Positions 27,930 to 37,233 of a stretch of 64,000 bases of DNA are shown piece after piece. The translations under genes and the position numbers were made by a program. The notes under the pieces are model-generated. The model was not told the origin of the DNA and did no database searches. It saw nothing but the letters and a program-made list of their open reading frames with translations. How positions within the stretch are numbered: position 1 is the stretch's first letter; the number at the start of each line of letters is the position of its first letter. The DNA is from Carnobacterium funditum DSM 5970 (GTDB taxonomy: Bacteria > Bacillota > Bacilli > Lactobacillales > Carnobacteriaceae): positions 1,703,001-1,767,000 of the forward strand of contig NZ_JQLL01000001.1 of assembly GCF_000744185.1 (NCBI RefSeq), read 5' to 3'.

Positions 27930-29936
27930 GTGTTGGATAAAGAATTTATTAATTTGTTTACTGAAAAGACAGTAACGCAGTTACTGAATGAAAAGGATTT
28001 AAAATTATTAACAGGCCTTGGCAGAAAAAGACTTTCTAAGAATATTGATTTGTTAAATTTAACGTATTTGTTCAATCAAGAGGAAGTATTACAAATCAAT
28101 CATTTTGATTTAACTAATATTAATATCGAAAGAGTTTTGCTGGATTATAGTGATAGTTTTGTATTACCTGATGACTTTCGGAAAATGTTGCTTTACTTAA
28201 TCATTTATATTCAAGTGGATGCCTACTCAATTTTAGTATTGCAAGAAAGCTTGGACGTTAGTCGTAATACAATTATCACTGATTTAAAAAAACTAAATAA
28301 TGACTTAGAAAAAGTTACAGTTCAGTACGATCGGAAAAAAGGATATGTCTTGAAAGGTACTGAATTAGAAATTCGTAAGTACGCGTTGTTTTATATTTTC
28401 ACTTTATACAAAGAGTTAGAGCCCAAAACAATATTAATTGAAAGTTGTGGTCTTTCTCAAAATTATTTCAATGACTGGTTGGAGCAAACTTACAGTAGCA
28501 TTAAGGTGAGCAAGCTTGATATTATGACAGGGCAAGTCGCAGAGATTGTTATTTTTATTTTAATTACTAGTTCAAGAAATAAAAATAGTGAAAATAAACT
28601 AGAATTTTTGATTGAACCAGAGTATTTACCCAATCAGAAATACTTGAATTTTTCCAATAGTTATCGGGAATTATTTTCAGATCAAACCGAATTAAATTAT
28701 TTATCTCTAATCTTTTCGGCAATTTCACAGGAAGAACTAACTGAAGATAGTAATATTTTTTCTCAAATATTTATCGAGTTTTTAACAATGTTCAATGTTA
28801 TTTCCGGGATTGATGTCTTAAATTATCAAGCTTTGGTGACTCGTTTGAGGCTACATTCGCTTGCGATGATGTATCGTGAAAAATACTTTATTTTCCTTAA
28901 TAATGAATTAATTGAAGAGATTGCTGAGTCAAATAAATCTTTAAATAACGTGTTACAAGAAGCTGTTAGCCCAATTGAAGAAGAAATCGGTAAACCTATT
29001 AGTAAAACAGAAATTGGTTATCTCATAGCAATTATTGAATCTTATTTACAAAGTAAAAATGAACAGTTTACCTTGCTGCGAGCGATTATTTTATGTCCTA
29101 ATGGCACTACGTCATCTGTTTTATTAAAAAAGGAATTAGAGGAACTATTTCCGGCTATTCAGTTTTCTAAGGCAAGTTCACTAAGTAATTTTAAAGAGAT
29201 TGATCCTAATGAGTACGACATTATTTTTTCAACAATTGGAGTTAAAACGCAAAAGTATTTGTATATTATTTCTAATTTTTTATCTAACTTTGAAAAACAA
29301 AAACTAAAAAAAGAAATTACCGAACAGTTTAACTTACCAACTTTAAAAATTCCATCGTATAAAGAAATTGAAAATTTATTATCTAATCACGAAACAGCAA
29401 AGCAATCAACGGGTGATTTATATGATGAATTAGTCGCAATTATAACAAGAAATAGCAAACGTCAAAAGGAGTGGAGTCCAGTGTTAAAAGAATTGCTTAC
29501 CGAGGATACGATAAAAATGAATGTGAAGGCAACTGATTGGGAAGATGCAATCAGAAAAGGTGGGGAGATTCTGCTTGAAACCGGAGTAATACAAGGAAGT
29601 TATGTAGAAGCCATGGTCAAATCAGTAAAATTATATGGCTCCTATATTGTGATTACTCCACATATTGCCTTAGCGCATGCAAGTTCAAATGATGGTGTCA
29701 ATAAGATTGGATTTAGTTTAATTACCTTGAAAAATGAGATTAAGTTTAATCACGAAGAAAATGATCCGGTGAAAGTTGTTATCACATTAGCGGCTACGGA
29801 TCAGTCAACGCACTTAAAAGCCTTATCTGAATTAATGGAGTTGCTAGGTGATGAGAACTTTTTGAAAATTGCTTACGATCCGAAAGCTGAGAAACAAGAT
29901 ATTTTAACATTAATACAGGATTTGAAGGAGTGCTAA
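27930..29936 (+). CDS. PRD-domain transcriptional regulator with EIIB and EIIA domains
   Basis: A 668-residue PTS-controlled activator of the MtlR/LicR type. In order: N-terminal helix-turn-helix region (about 85-125, LQESLDVSRNTIITDLKKLN), two PRDs (the second includes RLRLHSLAMMYREKY with the likely target His), a GatB-type EIIB-like domain near 385-480 with Cys in ILCPNGTTSS, and a C-terminal EIIA-like domain near 520-665 with His in IALAHASSND. It starts with GTG behind AGGAGG. It heads an operon with SIS, EIIB, EIIC, SIS and transketolase genes and is the obvious regulator of them, with CcpA acting at the upstream cre-like sites. Confidence 0.9.
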   Translation: MLDKEFINLFTEKTVTQLLNEKDLKLLTGLGRKRLSKNIDLLNLTYLFNQEEVLQINHFDLTNINIERVLLDYSDSFVLPDDFRKMLLYLIIYIQVDAYSILVLQESLDVSRNTIITDLKKLNNDLEKVTVQYDRKKGYVLKGTELEIRKYALFYIFTLYKELEPKTILIESCGLSQNYFNDWLEQTYSSIKVSKLDIMTGQVAEIVIFILITSSRNKNSENKLEFLIEPEYLPNQKYLNFSNSYRELFSDQTELNYLSLIFSAISQEELTEDSNIFSQIFIEFLTMFNVISGIDVLNYQALVTRLRLHSLAMMYREKYFIFLNNELIEEIAESNKSLNNVLQEAVSPIEEEIGKPISKTEIGYLIAIIESYLQSKNEQFTLLRAIILCPNGTTSSVLLKKELEELFPAIQFSKASSLSNFKEIDPNEYDIIFSTIGVKTQKYLYIISNFLSNFEKQKLKKEITEQFNLPTLKIPSYKEIENLLSNHETAKQSTGDLYDELVAIITRNSKRQKEWSPVLKELLTEDTIKMNVKATDWEDAIRKGGEILLETGVIQGSYVEAMVKSVKLYGSYIVITPHIALAHASSNDGVNKIGFSLITLKNEIKFNHEENDPVKVVITLAATDQSTHLKALSELMELLGDENFLKIAYDPKAEKQDILTLIQDLKEC

Positions 29937-30499
29937 TGATGAAAGTAGGAATTAAGCAACGGATTGAATTACTACAAGGGATTAATGATGAAAATTATAA
30001 TCAAATGCAAAAAATTGCTGATGTCATTGTTACAACGATTCGCAATGGAGGCAAAGTCTTATCAGCCGGGAATGGTGGTAACGCAGCAAATGCTCAGCAT
30101 ATTACTGGTGATATTGTTGGTCGTTACAAAATCGAGCGTAAAGCTTATGCAGCAATGACTTTAACAGTTGATTCTTCAGTTATGACTGCCATTGGAAATG
30201 ATTATGGTTACGATGAAGTATTTGCCCGTCAGGTTGAAGGGTTAGGAAAAGAAGAGGATATACTAATTATTTTAAGTTCTAGTGCTCACTCGCCTAACCT
30301 AGTGAAAGCTGTTACTAAGGCTAAGGAGTTAGGACTAATAGTGATTGGTTTCTTAGGAAACAATGGTGGGAGCTTAAAGGATAGTTGTGATTACAGTTTG
30401 TGTATTGCACCAAAAGATTCAGACTTAGCAGAAGAATACGCTATGACAATGAATCATATGATTTTAGAAGAAGTTGAAAATCAATTAGTTAACGGATAA
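29936..30499 (+). CDS. SIS-domain protein (GmhA-like), first of two
   Basis: A sugar-isomerase-fold protein of about 187 residues related to sedoheptulose-7-phosphate isomerase GmhA. Visible blocks are VLSAGNGGNAANAQHITGDIVGRY (phosphate loop and strand), TAIGNDYGYDEVFARQVEGLG and ILSSSAHSPNLVKAV. By eye-alignment to E. coli GmhA, the catalytic Glu65 position holds Asp and the His180 position holds Ala, so its chemistry may differ. The start ATG overlaps the regulator stop (TAATG), implying coupling. The second SIS gene at 32229 keeps the C-terminal His. Confidence 0.82.
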   Translation: MMKVGIKQRIELLQGINDENYNQMQKIADVIVTTIRNGGKVLSAGNGGNAANAQHITGDIVGRYKIERKAYAAMTLTVDSSVMTAIGNDYGYDEVFARQVEGLGKEEDILIILSSSAHSPNLVKAVTKAKELGLIVIGFLGNNGGSLKDSCDYSLCIAPKDSDLAEEYAMTMNHMILEEVENQLVNG

Positions 30500-30536
30500 G
30501 TTAGTAAAAAATAGAAAAAGAAAAGAGGAAATAATA

Positions 30537-30806
30537 ATGAAGATTCTAACAGTATGTGGCATGGGCTCAGGTTCAAGTTTAATTTTGAAAATGAACGTTG
30601 ATAAGATTTTAGGTGATTTTGGGGTAGATGCCGATGTGGAAGTTTGCGATTTAGGATCAGCTAAAGGAACCCAAGCAGATTTAATTATTTCAACAACGGG
30701 TTTTAAGAGTCAGCTAGAAGATATTGCCACCGAAAAGATACTTATTACAAATGTCATAAATAAAGAAGAGTTAACGGTTGCCCTTAAAGAATACTTTAAT
30801 AAGTAA
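30537..30806 (+). CDS. PTS ascorbate-type EIIB component
   Basis: An 89-residue phosphocarrier. It begins MKILTVCGMGSGSSLILKMNV, the P-loop-like EIIB signature with Cys7 as the phosphorylated residue. It resembles UlaB of the ascorbate/galactitol class. It delivers phosphate to sugar bound in the EIIC encoded next. A separate EIIA gene is absent; the C-terminal EIIA-like domain of the regulator or an unlinked EIIA must serve. Confidence 0.88.
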   Translation: MKILTVCGMGSGSSLILKMNVDKILGDFGVDADVEVCDLGSAKGTQADLIISTTGFKSQLEDIATEKILITNVINKEELTVALKEYFNK

Positions 30807-30865
30807 GATTTTGAAGAATAGTGGTAAATAAAAGAAAGACAAAATAGAAGAGGAGTGTTTTAATA

Positions 30866-32227
30866 ATAAATTTTATTTATAGCTTTTTTAATCAACCAGC
30901 TATTATTATTGGTTTAATTGCTTTAATTGGTCTTGTGGCTTTAAAAAAACCGTTCTCTAAAATCTTAACGGGTACTCTTAAAACTGTGATTGGCTTTTTA
31001 ATTCTATCGGAAGGTGGCGGAATTATTGCCTCCGCATTAGACACCTTAGGACCAGCTTTTGAGAATGCTTTTAATATTCAAGGAGTAATTCCTGCCAATG
31101 AAGCTGTAATTGGTGTGGCTGAGAATATTCTCGGTAGCGAAATGGCTTTAATCATGGCTTTTGGTTTTGTCTTTAATATCATAATTGCACGTTTTACTAA
31201 ATTAAAATATATTTTCTTATCCGGCCACCATGTGTTATTCATGTCAGCCCTACTAGCAGCTGTGTTAGGTACGATTGGTTTTAGTGGCTTTGAATTAGTG
31301 GCCGTCGGTTCGATTTTCTTAGGAGCGGTCATGGCGATTTCACCAGCTATCGTTCAACCGTTTTACCGTAAAGTAACTGGTAATGATGATATAGCTATGG
31401 GTCACTTTAATGCCCTTTCTTATAGTCTATCTGCTTTAGTTAGTGGTGTCACTGGAAATAAAAAAAAGTCAACAGAAGATATTAAAGTCCCTGAGCAATT
31501 AAGCTTCTTCCGTGATAATACTATCTCAACAGCAATTGTTATGATGTTAATTTATGTTGTAACCTTTCTGTTTGCAGATGCTAGTGTCATTAATGAAATG
31601 TCTGGTGGAGATAATGTTGTAATCTATGCTTTAATGCAAGGACTTAAATTTACAGCGGGCTTCGTGATTGTACTTCAAGGTGTTCGGATGATGTTATCTG
31701 AAATTGTACCAGCCTTCAAGGGGATCTCTGATAAAATAGTTCCAAATGCAACGCCAGCATTAGATGTACCAGTTATCTTTCCATTCGCACCAAATGCTGT
31801 TCTAATTGGTTTCTTATCTTCAGTTGTTGGAGGTTTTATTGTTTTCTTAATCTTACCATTCACAAACTTGCCAGTAATTATTCCTGGTTTAATCCCTCTA
31901 TTCTTTGTTGGAGCGGGCGCTGGGGTATTGTCAAATGCTACTGGTGGTTTAAGAGGAACCATAATTGGTGGGATATTTAATGGTGCACTGTTGATATTCT
32001 TACCGGCTTTATTGTTACCATTAATGGGTGAATTAGGTTTTGCTAACTCAACTTTCGGAGATACAGATTTTGCTGGTGTCGGTATTTTACTAGGTTACTT
32101 AGGCAATTTATTTGGTAAAACTGGTATTTATGTCTTGTTGTTAGTATTAGTAACATATTTATCAGGATCTGCTTACCGCCAAGTTAGTAGCGGAAAATTA
32201 CAACAAGAACAAGTAAAAGAAGATTAA
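30866..32227 (+). CDS. PTS ascorbate-type EIIC (UlaA-like), atypical start
   Basis: A membrane transporter of about 453 residues related to UlaA (SgaT), with ten or more helices (for example IFLSGHHVLFMSALLAAVLG and LSNATGGLRGTIIGGIFNG). The reading frame carries the expected N-terminal helix (NFIYSFFNQPAIIIGLIALI), but no ATG, GTG or TTG precedes it. Behind a good AGAGGAG site are only ATA ATA (30863-30868). The first standard start is GTG at 30935, which would delete helix 1 and has no ribosome site. I annotate from the ATA at 30866. An ATG-to-ATA mutation or true ATA initiation are both possible. Confidence 0.8.
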   Translation: MNFIYSFFNQPAIIIGLIALIGLVALKKPFSKILTGTLKTVIGFLILSEGGGIIASALDTLGPAFENAFNIQGVIPANEAVIGVAENILGSEMALIMAFGFVFNIIIARFTKLKYIFLSGHHVLFMSALLAAVLGTIGFSGFELVAVGSIFLGAVMAISPAIVQPFYRKVTGNDDIAMGHFNALSYSLSALVSGVTGNKKKSTEDIKVPEQLSFFRDNTISTAIVMMLIYVVTFLFADASVINEMSGGDNVVIYALMQGLKFTAGFVIVLQGVRMMLSEIVPAFKGISDKIVPNATPALDVPVIFPFAPNAVLIGFLSSVVGGFIVFLILPFTNLPVIIPGLIPLFFVGAGAGVLSNATGGLRGTIIGGIFNGALLIFLPALLLPLMGELGFANSTFGDTDFAGVGILLGYLGNLFGKTGIYVLLLVLVTYLSGSAYRQVSSGKLQQEQVKED

Positions 32228-32228
32228 T

Positions 32229-32789
32229 ATGTTTAAAGACTTCATCTCAAACTATCAATCGGAATATATATCGACTTTGGAAAATCTAGAACAAAATTCA
32301 CTAACAGAATTACTAAGTTTAGTTGAAAATGCTATGATTAAAGGTCAAAATGTCTTTGTTTTAGGTAATGGTGGAAGCTCTGCTTCTGCCTCTCACTGGG
32401 TTTGTGATTTTAACAAAGGAGTGGGTTTAGAAAAGAGAGAGCTTAAGGCTCGATTCATCTCTTTGACAGACAATGTACCAGTAATGACAGCATATGGTAA
32501 TGATATCTCTTATAGCAAAGTTTTTGTGGAACAATTAAAGAACTTGATCAGAAAAGATGACTTAGTCATTTCTTTATCAGTTTCAGGTAATTCAGAAAAT
32601 TTAGTTTTAGCTCAAAATTATGCTAAAGATCAAGGGAATAAAACAGTTTGTATTACTAATAACCAAGGAAATTTATTAAGGGAGAGTGCTGATTTGATGA
32701 TTTCAGTTCCTTCAGAAAATTATGGCATTGTTGAAGATGTTCATATGTATATTTGTCATGTACTATCTCAATATATCGCTCAAAAATAG
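32229..32789 (+). CDS. SIS-domain protein (GmhA-like), second of two
   Basis: A 186-residue GmhA-like SIS protein. FVLGNGGSSASASHWVCDFNKG is the phosphate-binding loop, then TAYGNDISYSKVFVEQLKNL and SLSVSGNSENLVLAQNYA. Near the C-terminus GIVEDVHMYICHVL keeps the His that aligns with GmhA His180, while the Glu65 position is Asp. It starts one base after the EIIC stop. A phosphosugar aldose-ketose isomerase feeding the transketolase encoded next is the most economical role; substrate unproven. Confidence 0.82.
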   Translation: MFKDFISNYQSEYISTLENLEQNSLTELLSLVENAMIKGQNVFVLGNGGSSASASHWVCDFNKGVGLEKRELKARFISLTDNVPVMTAYGNDISYSKVFVEQLKNLIRKDDLVISLSVSGNSENLVLAQNYAKDQGNKTVCITNNQGNLLRESADLMISVPSENYGIVEDVHMYICHVLSQYIAQK

Positions 32790-32880
32790 TGAAATATTCT
32801 AATTTTAAAAAAAGATTGCAAAATAATTTTGATTGTATGTAATCAAAGATTAAAAAAGTATAAAACAAGAAGGAGAAAAT

Positions 32881-34878
32881 ATGTTTGATAAAATTGATGG
32901 TTTAGCAGTTAACACAATTCGCACTTTGAGTATTGAAGGTGTACAAAAAGCTAATTCTGGACATCCTGGTTTGCCAATGGGTGCTGCTCCTATGGCATAC
33001 GTATTATGGACAAAACAAATGAAAGTAAATCCTAAGCATTCTCAGTGGTTTAATAGAGATCGTTTCGTCTTATCTGCGGGTCATGGTTCAATGCTTCTTT
33101 ATAGTTTACTGCATTTATCGGGCTATGATGTATCTATAGAAGATATAAAACAATTCCGTCAATGGAATAGCAAGACACCAGGCCATCCAGAAGTCCATCA
33201 TACGGATGGTGTTGAAGCAACCACTGGTCCCCTCGGTCAAGGTATTGCTAATAGTGTTGGATTAGCAATGGCAGAAGCACATTTATCCGCAACATACAAT
33301 AAACCAAACTATAAAGTTGTTGATCATTATACTTACGTTCTTTGTGGAGACGGAGACTTGATGGAAGGCGTTTCTTCTGAAGCAGCTAGTTTAGCAGGTC
33401 ACTTAAAGCTTGGTAAGTTAGTTGTTTTATATGATTCAAATGATACTTCATTAGATGGTCCTATCTCTAAATCCTTTACAGAGAATGTAGGGAAACGTTT
33501 TGAAGCTTATGGTTGGGAACATATTTTAGTTAAAGATGGTAATAATTTAAATGAAATCAATCAAGCAATTGAAAAAGCAAAACAAAATACTGAACAACCA
33601 ACATTAATTGAAGTGAAAACGGTTATTGGCTTTGGTTCTCCAAATGCAGGGACACATAAAGTTCATGGTTCACCTCTTGGTTTAGAAGGAATCGAAGCTG
33701 CTAAAAAAGTTTATGGTTGGGAAGATAAAGACTTTTTTGTTCCCAATGAGGTTGCTGATCGGTTCCACCAAACAATTGGAAAAACAGGCGAGAATGCAGA
33801 AAAAGAATGGAAAGAAATGTTAGAAGATTACCGTAAAGAATACGTAGATTTAGCAAGCAAATTTGAAAGAGCTCTGTCTGGGGAACTACCAGTTAATTTG
33901 TACAGTGAATTACCAATTTTTGATATAATGGATAAAGCGGCTGCTTCCCGTAAAACAAGCAGTCAAATATTGAATTTAATTGCCAAGAAAGTTCCTAATT
34001 TGTGGGGTGGATCAGCTGACTTGTCATCTTCCAATAATACGATAATCGATGGGGAAAAAGACTTTCAAGCTGGTCAATATGAAGGGCGAAACATTTGGTA
34101 TGGTGTACGCGAATTTGCAATGACAGCAGCAGCAAATGGAATTGCTTTGCATGGAGGATTAAGAACTTATGTGGGGACGTATTTTGTTTTTACAGACTAC
34201 TTAAGGGCTGCTATACGTCTTGCAGCTATTTCTCATTTGCCTGTAACTTACATCTTTACGCATGATTCAATTGCAGTAGGAGAAGATGGTCCAACTCACG
34301 AACCGGTTGAACAGTTATCTAGTTTGCGTGGAATGCCCAATTTATCTGTTATCCGCCCAGCTGATGCGAATGAAGTTGTAGCTGCTTGGGAACTAGCACT
34401 AAATTCTAGTGATCACCCAACTGTTCTCGTTTTGACACGTCAAGACTTACCAATTTTACCGAACACGAAAGAAATGGCACGTTCGTTTGTTCAAAAAGGA
34501 GCTTATGTATTATCTTCTCAAGAAGGTGAGAGACCCGAGGGGATTTTAATCGCCAGCGGTTCAGAAGTTCAATTGGCTCTAAAAGCCCAAAAAGAACTTA
34601 AAGAACAAGGGACGGACGTTTCTGTCGTTTCTATGCCAAGTTTTGATTTATTTGAGAAGCAAGATGATGAATATAAAGAAAGTGTACTACCTTCTGATGT
34701 ACGTGCAAGATTGTCGATTGAAATGGGAGCAACATTCGGATGGAAACAATATGTCGGTTTAGACGGTTTTGCTTATGGAATTGACCAGTTCGGAGCAAGC
34801 GCGCCTGGAGATAAAATAATTAAAGAATATGGATTCACTGTAAAACCTATAGTAAAAGCTTTTAACAAACTTTTATAA
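32881..34878 (+). CDS. tkt: Transketolase
   Basis: A full-length 665-residue transketolase that moves two-carbon units between sugar phosphates. The N-terminus [21 protein letters not shown]-like segment (binding TPP and substrate), the TPP motif [20 protein letters not shown] near residue 155, and [19 protein letters not shown] in the Pyr domain are all present. It closes the operon and ends at a strong terminator. A dedicated copy next to SIS isomerases and a PTS suggests the imported sugar enters the pentose phosphate pathway as a ketose phosphate. The house-keeping copy is presumably elsewhere. Confidence 0.95.
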   Translation: MFDKIDGLAVNTIRTLSIEGVQKANSGHPGLPMGAAPMAYVLWTKQMKVNPKHSQWFNRDRFVLSAGHGSMLLYSLLHLSGYDVSIEDIKQFRQWNSKTPGHPEVHHTDGVEATTGPLGQGIANSVGLAMAEAHLSATYNKPNYKVVDHYTYVLCGDGDLMEGVSSEAASLAGHLKLGKLVVLYDSNDTSLDGPISKSFTENVGKRFEAYGWEHILVKDGNNLNEINQAIEKAKQNTEQPTLIEVKTVIGFGSPNAGTHKVHGSPLGLEGIEAAKKVYGWEDKDFFVPNEVADRFHQTIGKTGENAEKEWKEMLEDYRKEYVDLASKFERALSGELPVNLYSELPIFDIMDKAAASRKTSSQILNLIAKKVPNLWGGSADLSSSNNTIIDGEKDFQAGQYEGRNIWYGVREFAMTAAANGIALHGGLRTYVGTYFVFTDYLRAAIRLAAISHLPVTYIFTHDSIAVGEDGPTHEPVEQLSSLRGMPNLSVIRPADANEVVAAWELALNSSDHPTVLVLTRQDLPILPNTKEMARSFVQKGAYVLSSQEGERPEGILIASGSEVQLALKAQKELKEQGTDVSVVSMPSFDLFEKQDDEYKESVLPSDVRARLSIEMGATFGWKQYVGLDGFAYGIDQFGASAPGDKIIKEYGFTVKPIVKAFNKLL

Positions 34879-34991
34879 TAGAAGATAGTATTAATGAGAA
34901 TATAAAAACTATCGTTTCGAGTATCTTTAACCTGTTTGAAATGAATACCAATAAAAATAAGAATTAATTTTTTTAAGAGAGATTAAAAAAT

Positions 34992-35042
34992 GAAAAGACC
35001 CCAAAAAGTAGGTGCATTCCTAACTTTTTGGGGTCTTTTCAT
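34992..35042 (+). terminator. Strong terminator after transketolase
   Basis: GAAAAGACCCCAAAAAGT (34992-35009) pairs perfectly with the complementary arm at 35023-35040, an 18-bp stem ending in TTTTC. The flanking A and T runs make it effective in either direction. Confidence 0.92.
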
Positions 35043-35166
35043 AAATATATATTTGAAGGTTCTAGTTATCCCCTCTTATAATTTTTTTTTACAGACGGTT
35101 ATTTTAAGTGTACCCATAGCAGACAGTAGTAGGCTTGCAGAGTATTGGAATGGTAACAGAAAGAAA

Positions 35167-35225
35167 TAAAGAACCTTGAATTCACAAAGCTCTTGATACA
35201 TGATTTTGTGTCAATTCATATATGA
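35167..35225 (+). repeat. Two-hairpin intergenic repeat, copy B
   Basis: Reads GAACCTTGAATTCACAAAG-CTCTTGATACATGA, then TTCATATATGAA. It matches the common pattern of stem GAACCTTG/CAAGG(T)TC followed by ATACATGA...TTCATAT. It lies in an otherwise empty stretch. Confidence 0.55.
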
Positions 35226-35478
35226 ATTATAAAAGTGCCCCCCCTTTTAAAATGATATCCGATTTTATGTTTTTCATTAATTTAAGGCTGCATAACAGTG
35301 TTTTCTTTATCTTTAGGATATCCAATTAGTAATTTTTTTATAAGTTAGCAAAAAATAAAGCAGTAGGAGTAAACGGATTGTACTGTTCTAAGATACTTTC
35401 TTTATTCCATAACCATAAAGACTAGTAAGACTTGTTTTAGTAACCGTAGATTAATTAACCATTGGATCTCCAGAAAGA

Positions 35479-35640
35479 TCAAAAATCAACTATTACCCAT
35501 TTACTGTTAGTGCTATCCTTTCCATCTACTACAGTAGCCATCATAACTTTTCCAGGAACAACTTGATATGTGAAGATTTTTGCTAAATCAGGTTGAACCA
35601 ATAATTTTTCTACTGTAATATCTTCATCTATAGAAATTAA
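35479..35640 (-). pseudogene. Fasciclin (FAS1) domain remnant
   Basis: A 54-codon minus-strand stretch reads ITVEKLLVQPDLAKIFTYQV then VPGKVMMATVVDGKD, close to the FAS1 core (LLAQPDLAKILTYHVVPGKV). A TAG interrupts the frame upstream and no start or signal peptide is present. It is the relic of a secreted adhesion-type protein. The rest of the 35043-35900 interval contains nothing else I can support. Confidence 0.65.
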
Positions 35641-35907
35641 CTAGTGAAGCAATGTCCTATAGATATTTATACAAAAAAATAGCTAGTGGAGTGGAAGAAA
35701 AAAAGGGAATTAGACTAATTGATAGTATGAAATAGATTGTTTTTTATCCTTGGAAAAGAGACGGTAGTCACCCTTTTTTTGTCGTCTGAAGTTTAAAATA
35801 ACAACAATTTCAACCTAAAAAGAGCGAAAACAATAGCTGTTGTTATTATTAGACTTTTATTTTTTTTGACCCTATACTGAAGGTAGAATAGAAAAGGAGG
35901 TGAGAGT

Positions 35908-36132
35908 ATGAAAACATTAGATAGTGTTGCTTTGGGTCTGTTAATTGTGGGTGGTTTGAACTGGTTGCTAGTTGGTTTCTTCGAATTTGATTTGGACGCT
36001 ACGATATTTGGTGGAGAAACATTCCTCTTATCTAAAATCGGCTATATTGTTGTTAGTCTTTGTGCCCTTTATTCAGTAAAGTTCTTTCCCCTAATTACTT
36101 TTCAAACAACCTCTCAGTATAGAAAAACATAA
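35908..36132 (+). CDS. Small DUF378-family membrane protein
   Basis: A 74-residue protein with two transmembrane helices: VALGLLIVGGLNWLLVGFFEFD (the DUF378 signature) and LLSKIGYIVVSLCALYSVKF. It has an AAAGGAGGTGA ribosome site. Members are widespread in bacteria (for example B. subtilis YuzA) and their function is unknown. Confidence 0.82.
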   Translation: MKTLDSVALGLLIVGGLNWLLVGFFEFDLDATIFGGETFLLSKIGYIVVSLCALYSVKFFPLITFQTTSQYRKT

Positions 36133-36309
36133 ACTTCAGACTAATAAAAAAATGACTTTTCATTCTTTTTGCTGTTTGTTTTTCATCGCGGGTACAATTA
36201 AAAAAGCGATACTATCGAAATGTACTACATTCCCAAAAAAATAGAGGTTCATTTAAGTAGCGAATGTTTAATACTAAGGAATAAAAATACCTTTGAAAAG
36301 AGGCTTATT

Positions 36310-37221
36310 ATGGAGACATCAGTGTTAAAGGTTTTAAATATAACAAAACAGATTAAGAAAAATCAAATTATAAAAGATGTCAGTTTTGATATTAAAAAGG
36401 GAGAAATATTGGGTTTTTTAGGACCTAATGGATCTGGAAAAACAACAACTTTAAGAATGATTGTAGGCTTATCAAAGCCTACTTCAGGAGATATAAAAAT
36501 CTGTGGGTATTCTATTGAAAAAGACTACGTAAAAGCGATGTCTAATGTAGGTTGTATGATAGAAGGCCCCGATCTTTATGATTATATGAGTGGATATAGA
36601 AATCTTGAAATATTAGGTAGCATGTCAAAAGGTGTCACTAAGAAGGATATAGATGAAGCTGTAGAATTAGTCGGTATGGGAAATCGGATTAACGATAAAA
36701 TTAATATTTATTCCATGGGAATGAAACAAAGAATTGGTTTAGCGCAAGCTTTGATTCACAAACCTAAATTATTAGTTTTAGATGAACCGACAAACGGACT
36801 TGATCCTCAAGGCATACATGAGTTTAGAGAAATTATAAAAGAGTTAGCTAGAGAAAAAGGCATTTCAGTGTTGATCTCTTCACATTTAATTAGTGAAGTT
36901 CAATTGATGTGTGATCGAGTCAGTATTATAAATAATGGAAGTATTATCAAAAATGCATCAATAGATGAAATTTTATCAACTGGTGAAGTTGTTTGGACAG
37001 TAGATAATCCAAAAAAGGCACAAGCAGTCCTTAAAAATAATTTTAATGTAGCTTCATCTATTGATGCAAAAAAATTAATAGCGCTAGTTAGCGTAGAAAT
37101 GCTTTCAGAAATAAATAAGACTTTATTTAATTCAGGTATAGAAATCAAATATGTCGAAAATAAAAAGAGAACGTTAGAAGATTTATTTTTAACACTTACA
37201 GATAAACATAAAATCGGGTAA
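36310..37221 (+). CDS. ABC exporter ATP-binding protein (BcrA-like)
   Basis: A 303-residue ATPase of the two-component ABC-2 exporters seen in bacitracin or lantibiotic resistance. Walker A is GPNGSGKTT, the signature region is YSMGMKQRIGLAQALI, Walker B is LLVLDEPTNGLDP and the switch His is in ISSHLISEV. The C-terminal 80 residues form the usual extra domain. The start at 36310 (AAAGAGG site) is preferred over an upstream ATG at 36220, which adds a non-conserved 30 residues. The permease gene follows after 12 bases. Confidence 0.9.
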   Translation: METSVLKVLNITKQIKKNQIIKDVSFDIKKGEILGFLGPNGSGKTTTLRMIVGLSKPTSGDIKICGYSIEKDYVKAMSNVGCMIEGPDLYDYMSGYRNLEILGSMSKGVTKKDIDEAVELVGMGNRINDKINIYSMGMKQRIGLAQALIHKPKLLVLDEPTNGLDPQGIHEFREIIKELAREKGISVLISSHLISEVQLMCDRVSIINNGSIIKNASIDEILSTGEVVWTVDNPKKAQAVLKNNFNVASSIDAKKLIALVSVEMLSEINKTLFNSGIEIKYVENKKRTLEDLFLTLTDKHKIG

Positions 37222-37233
37222 AGGTGTGATAGC

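Noticed and set aside
30935-32227. EIIC starting at GTG 30935
   Set aside because: This would delete the conserved first helix and there is no ribosome site; the frame and similarity extend to about 30866.
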